Under the pieces are notes generated by a model, which saw nothing but the letters and a program-made list of their open reading frames with translations, had not been told where the DNA came from and made no database searches. DNA of 64,000 nucleotides from an uncultured Desulfobacter sp. (GTDB lineage: Bacteria > Desulfobacterota > Desulfobacteria > Desulfobacterales > Desulfobacteraceae). The position numbers and the translations under genes were made by a program. Of this stretch, positions 43,648 through 51,174 are shown piece by piece. Each line of letters begins with the position of its first letter. Within the stretch, counting starts at the first letter, position 1. Where the stretch lies: the NCBI RefSeq assembly GCF_963664415.1, contig NZ_OY761443.1:620001-684000 (forward strand), given 5' to 3'.

Positions 43648-44691
43648 ATGCGATTTTCTCATATCATTGAAGAATATTATGATGCATTTCTGACTCGTTA
43701 CGGGGATACGGCATTGCCAGAACAGATCAAAGCCTTAAACGCCATAGTTAGTTGCCGTACACCAGACGCCGGGCAGATTTATACGGTCTGTCCAGACTGC
43801 AATCATACACAACTGCATCCACTGTCCTGTGGAAACCGCAATTGTCCCCATTGTCAAAACCATGAGACAAGCCAATGGATTGACCGGCAGCAAAATAAAC
43901 AGCTTCCCGTCCAGTATTTCATGGTAACTTTTACCTTGCCCTGTCAGTTCAGGGAAGTTGCATACCGGAATCAACGGACAGTTTATTCTCTGATGTTTTC
44001 ATGTGTATCCAGCACGTTGAAAGAATTTGGGCTAAATCCCCGGCACCTTGGGGCCCAAATCGGTATGACCATGGTTCTTCACACTCATAGCAGAAGATTG
44101 GATTTTCACCCGCATATTCATGTAGTTGTTCCAGGTGGCGGTGTTGACCCATCCAGGCGGCAATGGAAAAAGAAAAAAGGCAAGTATTTGTTTAATCGAA
44201 AAGCCCTGGCCAAAGTTTTTCGGGCACGTTTCCTGAACGGATTGAACAAAGAGAATTTGCCAATTCCCAAAGGTGCTCGTTCCAAATGGATTGTCGATTG
44301 TGCCAGGGTCGGAACCGGCATGTCTGCCCTGAAGTACCTGTCCAGATATTTATACCGGGGAGTGATCAGCGAACGTAATATCATTGCCAATCAGGATGGC
44401 CGGGTTACCTTCATGTATATTGACGGTAAAACCAAAGAGATGTGCAGGCGAACCCTTAAAGGAGAGGAGTTTCTGCACCTGATCCTGCTTCATGTGTTGC
44501 CCAGGGGATTTCGTAGGGCAAGAGATTACGGCTTTCTTCACGGGAATGCCAAGAAATTGCTCTTCCTAGTACAGATGATTCTCCACGTTCGGATTATGGC
44601 AATAGTGCTTCGGCCAAGGCCTGTTTTTAAATGCCCCCATTGCGGGAAGCCTATGAAAATCCTCGGAATAAAGCCTGTCGGTACAGGATAG
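43648..44691 (+). CDS. IS91-family transposase (HUH/Y2 type)
   Basis: 347 residues. N-terminal zinc finger CPDCNHTQLHPLSCGNRNCPHC, the metal-binding HUH motif in DFHPHIHVVVPGGG near residue 155 and the paired tyrosines ALKYLSRYLYRG near 230. A C-terminal CPHCGKPM pair follows. It cuts and joins single strands for rolling-circle-like transposition. It begins three bases after the recombinase stop. No internal stop, so it may be active. Compared with full IS91 transposases (about 400 residues) it is a little short. Confidence 0.9.
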   Translation: MRFSHIIEEYYDAFLTRYGDTALPEQIKALNAIVSCRTPDAGQIYTVCPDCNHTQLHPLSCGNRNCPHCQNHETSQWIDRQQNKQLPVQYFMVTFTLPCQFREVAYRNQRTVYSLMFSCVSSTLKEFGLNPRHLGAQIGMTMVLHTHSRRLDFHPHIHVVVPGGGVDPSRRQWKKKKGKYLFNRKALAKVFRARFLNGLNKENLPIPKGARSKWIVDCARVGTGMSALKYLSRYLYRGVISERNIIANQDGRVTFMYIDGKTKEMCRRTLKGEEFLHLILLHVLPRGFRRARDYGFLHGNAKKLLFLVQMILHVRIMAIVLRPRPVFKCPHCGKPMKILGIKPVGTG

Positions 44692-44909
44692 GATAAACAA
44701 AAGGTAGAAACCCAATCTCAATTTAACTGGAGGTGAACAACACTATGAAATAATCCGGCTTTTTTTAGAAAGCCCTGAAAAGGGCAACGCTATAGGTGCG
44801 TCTTATCTCAGGTGCCCGGAAATCACACGCCTTTCAGATCCTTAATCCCCAAAAAGATATTTTCATATATATGGAAACCCGGCTCATTTGGGCCGGGCTT
44901 GTTCAACAA

Positions 44910-45375
44910 TCGGATAAGATCGTGGTTCGTTCCTCACACGATCTATCCTTATTCGGTAGTTCGCTACCAAGCATATAAATCTGCGTCCTGTGCCTGGGTC
45001 ATAAAATTTGTAATTCACAATCCTTGTATGGCTGAACCCTCCTTTGATAATTTAGTTATCATCAAACAAAAACGGCGATGGAAAATCTTGTGTAATCATT
45101 ATCAATGGAGGACTTTAACTTTCAATCGGCCACAAGCCTATATTACTACGGCCGCCTGACTGAACCCGTATAAGCTCAAACCCTACATAGCGCTCTACTC
45201 AAAACCGTAAATTTTGCCGATCACTTCGTCGGTCTGAATTTTAATTTCCCTTAAAGTCATTATCCGGCAAGGCACTACGATCAATTGAAGAGGAATGCGT
45301 CACCTCTCTTGCTTTTTCAGCTTAAGCTGTGCTAATTATTTGAAATCCCTAAAATCCATTTCATAAATTAGCCAT
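44910..45375. other. Non-coding stretch with hairpins between the two insertion elements
   Basis: No supported gene. It contains GGATAAGATCGTG / CACGATCTATCC (44912-44948, one bulge) and GGTAG-TTCG-CTACC (44955-44968), and a 20-mer (45201-45220) that recurs inverted at 16102-16121. A minus-strand frame of 21 codons (MTLREIKIQTDEVIGKIYGFE) occurs near 45200-45260 but ends at once. It is probably debris of earlier insertions. Confidence 0.5.
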
Positions 45376-45379
45376 TCAA

Positions 45380-45965
45380 CCACTATGGGCTGGAAGCCCA
45401 TAGAATGCTATGGAGACTGTAAGTCTCCCTCTCAGCTAAAGCTGACTGAAAGGAGCAAGCTAAAGCTTGTGTGTTACGATTGAAAATCATTCAATCACAA
45501 AATTATCATTCTGATGATTCGGGTGATTTTTATGATGCTTCAAATATTCCTGGATCATGTCGTCTGTCACATGACCAGAACTGAAGGCGGCATAACCAAT
45601 TCCCCAAAAATGTTTTCCCCAGTACCGTTTCCCAAGTTGAGGAAACTCTTCCTGGATTTTCCGGGAGCTTTTCCCTTTCATGAAACGGACCATATCGCTT
45701 ACCGAAAGCTTGGGCGGATATGATACATAGAGATGGACATGATCTTTACTGACACGGCCTTGGATAATATGGATATCATGGCTATCACAAATCTGACGAA
45801 TGATATTTCTCAAGCGGTATCCAATCTGTTTCGTCAGCACTTGATACCGATATTTAGTCACCCATACCAAATGGACTTTTAAATCATGTACTGTATGTGA
45901 ACCTTTTCGATATGATCTCATACAATTCAAATACTAAAAGTCTTGGACTAAAGTCCATAGTTTTT
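45380..45965 (-). mobile_element. IS200/IS605-type element, tnpA only
   Basis: The tnpA gene is flanked by short palindromes: TGGAC-TAAA-GTCCA (45944-45957) on the start side, and on the other side CTATGGGCT/AGCCCATAG (45383-45403), GGAGACT/AGTCTCC (45412-45428), CAGC-TAAA-GCTG (45433-45444) and CAAGC-TAAA-GCTTG (45456-45469). Subterminal hairpins are how such elements are recognised by their transposase. There is no tnpB. Exact ends are not determined. Confidence 0.7.
45487..45930 (-). CDS. tnpA: IS200/IS605-family transposase TnpA (Y1 HUH)
   Basis: 147 residues. VHLVWVTKYRYQVL near residue 20, HUH motif KDHVHLYVSYPP near 63, MKGKSSRKIQEEFP near 85 and the likely catalytic tyrosine in QEYLKHH (Y129). 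It acts on single-stranded DNA with the terminal hairpins. The frame is intact, so the element may be active. Its reading direction is opposite to the pilT-like gene just beyond. Confidence 0.93.
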   Translation of the reverse strand: MNCMRSYRKGSHTVHDLKVHLVWVTKYRYQVLTKQIGYRLRNIIRQICDSHDIHIIQGRVSKDHVHLYVSYPPKLSVSDMVRFMKGKSSRKIQEEFPQLGKRYWGKHFWGIGYAAFSSGHVTDDMIQEYLKHHKNHPNHQNDNFVIE

Positions 45966-45999
45966 ACTACCGAACTGGGACAATAAAAGGAACAGGGCC

Positions 46000-47190
46000 A
46001 TGAAACAGCCTGAAATTGATTATTGGATTACCTGTATGCTGGAAACATTTGAGAATGTATCGGATCTCAATGTTACCGTGGGCAAGTCCCTGCAGGTGGA
46101 GACGTCCGGGCAATTAACCGATGTGCCGGTATCGCCGCCGGTGCAGGAGCTGACCCCTTTCCAGGCCGAGGTGTTTGCATTGAACCTGATCAATGGCGAC
46201 CCCCGGCTTCTGGAAGACCTGGTTAAAACAGGCTCCTGTGATCTGTCATACTGGCTGGGAAACAAGGCACGGTTCAGGGTAAATATTTTTAAGCAGAAAA
46301 ATCATCTGACCACCATCCTGCGAAAACTGGAAACCACCATCCCCAGCATTGACAAGCTTAACCTGCCGCCTATTTTCAAAAAGATGGGCGAAGAGAAAAA
46401 CGGTTTGATTCTGGTGACCGGTGCCACCGGGTCCGGCAAATCCACCACCCTGGCCGCGCTGCTCAATGAGATTAACGAAGAAAAGTCCCTCCATGTGGTG
46501 ACCCTGGAGGACCCGGTGGAGTTTGTCCATCCCCATAAAAAAGCCACATTTAACCAACGGGAGCTGGGCAATGATTTTGATACATTTCCCACAGGGCTAA
46601 GAGCTGCCCTGCGCCAGGCCCCCAAGGTGATTCTGGTGGGCGAGATGCGTGACAGGGAAACCATGGAGATCGGTTTGTCTGCAGCAGAAACCGGACACCT
46701 GGTGCTGTCCACCCTCCATACCGTCGATGCAGGCCAGACCATTAACCGTATCCTGGGCATGTTTGAACAGGAGGAACAGGCCCAGGTCCGGGCCAGGCTT
46801 GCAGATACCATCCGCTATATTGTCTGCCAGCGCCTTTTGCCCCGGTCTGCAGGCGGCCGGGTGGCGGCCCTGGAAATTATGGGAATGAACCTGCGAATCA
46901 ACGATATTATCCTGAACGGAGAATCGGAAGGTAAAACCATGCATGAAGTCATTACCGCCTCAACGGCATTCGGCATGCAAACCTTTGACCAGCATATCCT
47001 GGATCTATACAAGGCCGATATTATCACCGAAGAGACTGCCTTTTCCTATTGTTCACAAAAAAGTGTATTGTCCCAGGGCATGGATATTCTCAAACGGGAA
47101 AAAGGTGAAAAAACCTCTGCCATTGAAGGCCTTACCATTGACTGGAAAGAAAAAACCGACACCGAAGACAACGGGGAGGAACAATCATGA
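46000..47190 (+). CDS. PilT/PilU-like type IV pilus retraction ATPase
   Basis: 396 residues. Walker A GATGSGKSTTLAALL near residue 140, Asp box LEDPVEFVHP near 168, Walker B ILVGEMRDRETMEIGLSAAETGHL near 208 and the His box LSTLHTVDAG near 235. This is the PilT family of hexameric motor ATPases at the cytoplasmic base of type IV pili. No other pilus gene is near. The long acidic tail (about 40 residues after LKREKGEK) favours PilU-like. The gene starts just 35 bases past the IS200 element, so its original promoter may have been displaced. Ends overlapping the next gene by four bases. Confidence 0.85.
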   Translation: MKQPEIDYWITCMLETFENVSDLNVTVGKSLQVETSGQLTDVPVSPPVQELTPFQAEVFALNLINGDPRLLEDLVKTGSCDLSYWLGNKARFRVNIFKQKNHLTTILRKLETTIPSIDKLNLPPIFKKMGEEKNGLILVTGATGSGKSTTLAALLNEINEEKSLHVVTLEDPVEFVHPHKKATFNQRELGNDFDTFPTGLRAALRQAPKVILVGEMRDRETMEIGLSAAETGHLVLSTLHTVDAGQTINRILGMFEQEEQAQVRARLADTIRYIVCQRLLPRSAGGRVAALEIMGMNLRINDIILNGESEGKTMHEVITASTAFGMQTFDQHILDLYKADIITEETAFSYCSQKSVLSQGMDILKREKGEKTSAIEGLTIDWKEKTDTEDNGEEQS

Positions 47191-47894
47191 TATCCCAATG
47201 CCCCCACTGCAATCAGTCCCTGAAATTTTCCCAGCCCCAGATGGAAAAATTCAAACAAGCCTTAACCAAGCTCCCCGAGGGGCGATACTTGAAATTTGGC
47301 TGTCCTAAGTGCCGGACCCCCATTGAGATAAATAAGGACGGAGCCTTGGCAGAAAAGGCAAAGGTGCCGCAAAACCAGACGGCCCCACCGGTCAGTCCGC
47401 CGGAAGCGCCTGATATTGCCTGGCTGGGTTCAAACGTTGAGGAAGAGGACGCGCTTGTTGATGATGTACCCACGGCCATGATTTTAATCAATGACCAGGC
47501 CATCCGGCAGCAGGTCACGGATGTGCTGAAAGAAAGAAACCTCCAGATTCACTGTCCCGAAAATGTGGATGATGCCATTTCCGGCCAACGGTTCAAGACC
47601 TTTGATGTGGTGGTATATTCCGCAGAGTACGAAGACGGGCCGGTGGATACCCATGATTTTCATAAATTTATGTCCGGCATGAGCATGAAACGGCGGCGAA
47701 ATATTTTTTATGTGCTGGTGGGCAACGCGGTCAAAACCCTTTACGACCTTGAGGCGCTGACCTTAAGCGCCAACCTGGTGGTCAATACCCAGGAGCTTCC
47801 CTATTTTGCCAAAGTGTTTCAAAAAGGGATGAAAGGATACGAAAGCCTGCTGGGGCCATATATTTCTATGCTTAAACAGTACGGCAAAAGCTGA
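47187..47894 (+). CDS. Zinc-ribbon protein with response-regulator-like second half
   Basis: 235 residues. N-terminal zinc ribbon ISQCPHCNQSLKF and LKFGCPKCRTPIEI (two C-x2-C pairs), a proline-rich linker around residues 60-75, then a domain from about 90 (TAMILINDQAIRQQVTDVLKERNL, VVVYSAEYED, VLVGNAVKTLYDLEALTLSANLVVNT) whose alternating strand-helix pattern resembles a receiver domain without a plain phospho-acceptor set. Function unknown. Coupled by overlap to the PilT-like gene, so a role in pilus control or localisation is a fair guess. Confidence 0.65.
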   Translation: MISQCPHCNQSLKFSQPQMEKFKQALTKLPEGRYLKFGCPKCRTPIEINKDGALAEKAKVPQNQTAPPVSPPEAPDIAWLGSNVEEEDALVDDVPTAMILINDQAIRQQVTDVLKERNLQIHCPENVDDAISGQRFKTFDVVVYSAEYEDGPVDTHDFHKFMSGMSMKRRRNIFYVLVGNAVKTLYDLEALTLSANLVVNTQELPYFAKVFQKGMKGYESLLGPYISMLKQYGKS

Positions 47895-47905
47895 ACAAAC
47901 AGCCA

Positions 47906-48400
47906 AAATTTTCAGGCTTAGATTACAACAGTCAAGCAAAGAGATTGGCTAAAGGTAAAAAATTCCTTGAGGGCATGATAGATGCGCCCATCAGCACCTT
48001 TATGCCACCTTGGAACAGATACGACGCGAACACATTACGGGCACTTGAGACGCTTGGGTTTTCAACCCTGTCGGCGGACAACAAGAAAGGAGAGGAAACA
48101 CAAGCTTGTAAGCTTAATCTCCTGCCATATTCATGCAGTTTATATAGGCTTCGGGATGCCGTCAAAAAATCCCGAACTTCATCTGATCCTCAACCTGTCA
48201 TTGTGGTTTTGTTTCACGAATATGATTTTAAGGAGATTAATGAAAAGCGTGGCCGCATTTCCTATCAAGAAGTTTACGCGCTTTTAAACTGGGTCTCATC
48301 CCAGGCGGATGTTCGTTTGCTTTCAATCAGCCAAGCAACCCAGGTAATTGATAATTTGAGTGCTAAGCGTTTTCTTATGAATGCATCGCCTGCAGGATAG
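47906..48400 (+). pseudogene. 5'-truncated polysaccharide deacetylase-like gene
   Basis: Family sequence begins without a start codon right after the previous gene: FSGLDYNSQAKRLAKGKKFLE, then ISTFMPPWNRYDANTLRALETLGFSTLSA and VIVVLFHEYDFKE. These are marks of the C-terminal half of NodB/DUF2334-like deacetylases. The frame is open from inside the preceding gene, but the nearest start (TTG 47945) lies within conserved sequence and there is no ribosome site. The N-terminal catalytic half with its metal motif is missing, so this is a remnant. Confidence 0.72.
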
Positions 48401-48466
48401 CGCCCCTCTTTTTTGCCTTTGAATACATAAAAGCCGGCAACTTAATTAACACGCCCATCGCATCTG

Positions 48467-48943
48467 TCAGATAAATCTTTTGTCTGAGGTCATGGTTTGG
48501 GCTTTGATCTGATTTGTCTCCAGCCACCCCGACCGGACATTCTCAGTTTTGGCATCAAATCCCGGCACATAAGGCTTAATGTCAATAAGCGGTGTGTTGT
48601 TCAAAACATCAATATCCAGAACATCAAGGGTATTCTGTTTTCTTGAGACCAAGCGGACAATGGACAGCCCTATGGGGTTGGGACGCCGGGGCGCCCGGGT
48701 GGAGAACAGCCCCCGTGGGTTAGTATCCATAAACGGGGTAATCACGAGGTCAAACCCGTTTGACTGGTGAAAATGGTAAAGCAGAATCAAATGGGAAAAT
48801 CCGTCAATGTCCGACAAACCCTGTTCATATTCCGGTTTGATAATAATCCGGCCCTTAACATCTTTAGCGCCGGCGGGCTGAATAGGCATGCCTTCGCGGT
48901 CTTCAAACGGTGTTTGTATTGTTCCGATGTAAGTTATTTGCAT
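48467..48943 (-). CDS. TrmO-like tRNA methyltransferase (TsaA/YaeB, UPF0066)
   Basis: 158 residues. Start MQITYIGTIQTPFEDREGMPIQ, FSHLILLYHFHQ near residue 50, LFSTRAPRRPNPIGLSIVRL near 80 and the C-terminal LIDIKPYVPGFD. These are the conserved motifs of the TrmO barrel, which N6-methylates threonylcarbamoyl-A37 in E. coli tRNA. It lacks the C-terminal extension of the E. coli enzyme; the short form is common outside gammaproteobacteria. About 145 bases from memo. Confidence 0.85.
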   Translation of the reverse strand: MQITYIGTIQTPFEDREGMPIQPAGAKDVKGRIIIKPEYEQGLSDIDGFSHLILLYHFHQSNGFDLVITPFMDTNPRGLFSTRAPRRPNPIGLSIVRLVSRKQNTLDVLDIDVLNNTPLIDIKPYVPGFDAKTENVRSGWLETNQIKAQTMTSDKRFI

Positions 48944-49087
48944 ACGGTGCTCCCTTATGTCCTTGTCGCGTTCTTTTTAGGAGTTCACAGAATAAAAAAA
49001 ATAGTACAATATTTCAATCAAGTTCAAGGGCAGGCTCAGAAATGATTCTGTCTTTGTTATTACCTAATATTGCAGCACCTAAAAACG

Positions 49088-49972
49088 CTAAGCGTCAAAA
49101 ATCACGCTGCAATACCCCACAAAATCGTCATTGGGTTGTAACGGATCAAAGCTTGAGGCGTAGTCAAGGCAGATACCTTTGACTGCGCCCATTTTTTTTG
49201 CCGCAGCCGCAGCGGCACAGGCCGCCCCGGCACAGCACATATTATGTCGGGTCAGTCCCTGGTGAACAATCTGCTTTTCATCCATGGCTGTTAACGCCTC
49301 AATGGCCGCCGCGTCATTCTCCTTTGACACCCACTCAAACGCAGCCAGGCCGGAACCTGCCGGTTCAAATCCGAATCGCGGGCCGTAATGGGTCATGTCT
49401 GTGGAGCCCACCACAGCCAGGGAAAGACCCAGAGCTTTTGCGACCTCAACTGCAGCCACGCCCAGAGCTTTCGCCGCATCCGAGGGCGACACGGCGCACA
49501 CCACAAGCCGGGCCTGGGGAAAAAAATATTTAATAAATGGATATTGCAGTTCCAGGGTATTCTCTTCGGGGAAGCGGTTGTGATCTAATTGTTCCAGGGT
49601 GATGCCTTGGATCCCGGCCCGCCGCACCAGGGCATGTGTAAGTTTCCGATCAATCTCAATGGTTCCCAAAGGGGTATCTACGGCCGTACAATCCAAGACA
49701 AATGCCGGGGAAGCGGCATGCATGTGAATCCCGAATAGAACTATGGCGTCCACAACCCGGCTGCTCTGGGCCAGTGCTGAAAAGACCCGGCATGCAAGTT
49801 TTCCAGAATAGATCCAACCGGCATGTGGCACAATACCCGCCACGGGATTATCCAAATTTTTTGCATCCTCTCCGATTCCTGGATCATCACTAAACCGTTC
49901 AATGGCAGATCGACATTGGCCAGCTGATCCCGGGTACCATGATCCGGCAAAGGCCATTTTCTTTACACCCAT
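49088..49972 (-). CDS. AmmeMemoRadiSam system protein B (Memo family)
   Basis: 294 residues. KMAFAGSWYPGSAGQCRSAI at the start, VPHAGWIYSGKLACRVFSAL near residue 50, LFGIHMHAASPAFVL near 80, DHNRFPEENTLELQYPFIKYFFPQARLV near 130 and VVGSTDMTHYGPRFG near 185; the histidines in these blocks form a metal site in Memo proteins. The biochemical role is not settled. The other two parts of the AmmeMemoRadiSam set are not in the window. A fossil of its 3' end is at 41787-41889. Confidence 0.9.
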   Translation of the reverse strand: MGVKKMAFAGSWYPGSAGQCRSAIERFSDDPGIGEDAKNLDNPVAGIVPHAGWIYSGKLACRVFSALAQSSRVVDAIVLFGIHMHAASPAFVLDCTAVDTPLGTIEIDRKLTHALVRRAGIQGITLEQLDHNRFPEENTLELQYPFIKYFFPQARLVVCAVSPSDAAKALGVAAVEVAKALGLSLAVVGSTDMTHYGPRFGFEPAGSGLAAFEWVSKENDAAAIEALTAMDEKQIVHQGLTRHNMCCAGAACAAAAAAKKMGAVKGICLDYASSFDPLQPNDDFVGYCSVIFDA

Positions 49973-50013
49973 GATTTGCCCTCAAAAAAAATTTTATAGC
50001 TTTATTCTACCAT

Positions 50014-50056
50014 GAAGAACACGAAGTTCATGAAAATTCTAAACTTCGTGTTCTTC
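50014..50056. repeat. 15-bp perfect inverted repeat of ACGAAG type
   Basis: GAAGAACACGAAGTT (50014-50028) and AACTTCGTGTTCTTC (50042-50056) with a 13-base loop, followed by a further half-copy (GAACTTCGTGG) to 50069. It lies between hypB and memo, and may end or process the message. Confidence 0.8.
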
Positions 50057-50120
50057 GTGAACTTCGTGGTTTTAAACTAAAATTATTTCAACCTTATGGC
50101 ATCGCCACCCACCTTAACGA

Positions 50121-50786
50121 TTATCCCAGTTTTTCCTTAACCTTTGTGCGCAGCCATGCAAGCCAAGGCGCCATGCCTTCCTGTGTTTTGGCGGATAGTT
50201 CAAACACCGGCATGCCCGGATGCACCTTGCCCATATTTTCCACAGCCAGGGCCGCATCAAAATCCAGGTGGGGCAAAAGGTCTATTTTATTTAAAATGGC
50301 GGCATCGGCTACCTGGAACATAAGCGGGTATTTCAAAGGCTTATCCTCGCCTTCGGTGACACTTAAAACAACGGCCCGCGCATCCTCGCCAATGTCAAAT
50401 TCCGCAGGACAAACCAGGTTACCGATGTTTTCCACAATGAGCAGATCCAGGTCATCGCATCCCAGGGACTTAGCTGAGGATTCAATGAGGTGGGCTGCCA
50501 GATGACAGTCCCCGCCGAACTGGTCGGTGTTGATCTGGGTCACCTTGGCACCGGTTACTGAAAGCCGGTCCGCATCATTGGTGGTACAGACATCGCCAAC
50601 GATCACGCCAACCCGGATATCGGGCATCAGTGCCTCCAACGTCCGGCACAGGGTTTCGGTCTTGCCGGATCCCGGCGATGACATCATGTTCAGGACGAAC
50701 ACCTTTTTGTCTCTAAAAAAAGATCTGTTCCGATCTGCATCGGATTCGTTTTTTGCCAGTACCCGTTTCTGTATATTTATCTCCAT
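50121..50786 (-). CDS. hypB: Hydrogenase nickel incorporation GTPase HypB
   Basis: 221 residues. P-loop MMSSPGSGKTETL near residue 35, GDVCTTNDADRL near 64, INTDQFGGDCHLAAHLI near 83 with the metal-binding Cys-His, VENIGNLVCPAEFDIGE near 115 and NKIDLLPHLDF near 165. It delivers nickel to [NiFe] hydrogenase with HypA. The N-terminal nickel-binding CxxCGC and His-rich tract of some HypB proteins are absent. 35 bases after hypA. Confidence 0.95.
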   Translation of the reverse strand: MEINIQKRVLAKNESDADRNRSFFRDKKVFVLNMMSSPGSGKTETLCRTLEALMPDIRVGVIVGDVCTTNDADRLSVTGAKVTQINTDQFGGDCHLAAHLIESSAKSLGCDDLDLLIVENIGNLVCPAEFDIGEDARAVVLSVTEGEDKPLKYPLMFQVADAAILNKIDLLPHLDFDAALAVENMGKVHPGMPVFELSAKTQEGMAPWLAWLRTKVKEKLG

Positions 50787-50821
50787 AAACTATCTCTCAA
50801 TTTTTTTTGTTACTCAATGGT

Positions 50822-51172
50822 CTAATCGTCTGCCAGTTCTATGGACGAAATCTCAATCTCCCGTCCCGAAATCATGGTCACCTGCCCGTCTTTGCATGCA
50901 GGACACCCAAAGGCAGGTGCATCGGTCTGCCATTCGTGGTTACAATTTTCACAACGCAGACACACCGGCACCGCATCGATAATCACTTCAGCGCCTTCAA
51001 GGGGAGTGTCCTTGGTAATAACCTCCAGACAAAACGAAAGGCTGTGCTCTACCACGGCGGCCAGTTTGCCGATTCTTAAATTCATTTTTTCCACCCTGGG
51101 GTTTTCAATGTCATCGGGGATGGCTTCCAGGACGATATTTACCAATTGCTGGGCAATACCCATCTCATGCAT
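50822..51172 (-). CDS. hypA: Hydrogenase maturation nickel metallochaperone HypA
   Basis: 116 residues. The N-terminal MHEMGIAQQLVNIV contains the nickel-binding His2. The zinc site has two pairs, CENCNHEW near residue 75 and CPACKDG near 92. It hands nickel to the hydrogenase large subunit with HypB. Two bases after tgt stop. No hydrogenase structural genes are in the window. Confidence 0.95.
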   Translation of the reverse strand: MHEMGIAQQLVNIVLEAIPDDIENPRVEKMNLRIGKLAAVVEHSLSFCLEVITKDTPLEGAEVIIDAVPVCLRCENCNHEWQTDAPAFGCPACKDGQVTMISGREIEISSIELADD

Positions 51173-51174
51173 AC

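Larger units (their letters stand above)
42634..44909 (+). mobile_element. IS91-type element with tyrosine recombinase and HUH transposase
   Basis: A recombinase gene (42741-43645) three bases before an IS91-family transposase gene (43648-44691). Candidate ends: TTGTTGAAC at 42634-42642 and its inverse GTTCAACAA at 44901-44909, each next to an AAGCC / GGCTT block and each containing the GAAC/GTTC tetramer that IS91 elements favour. A hairpin CCCGGC/GCCGGG sits just inside the right end. The ends are proposed by eye; IS91 elements do not need inverted repeats, so the limits may be off. Confidence 0.65.

Noticed and set aside
44796..45159. Two short plus-strand frames (60 and 115 codons) between the insertion elements
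   Set aside because: They overlap each other in different frames, lack ribosome sites and cross hairpins; no domain is seen.
45380..45480. A short CRISPR array or guide RNA next to the IS200-type gene
   Set aside because: The units are different hairpins, not equal repeats with spacers, and there is no tnpB or cas gene nearby.
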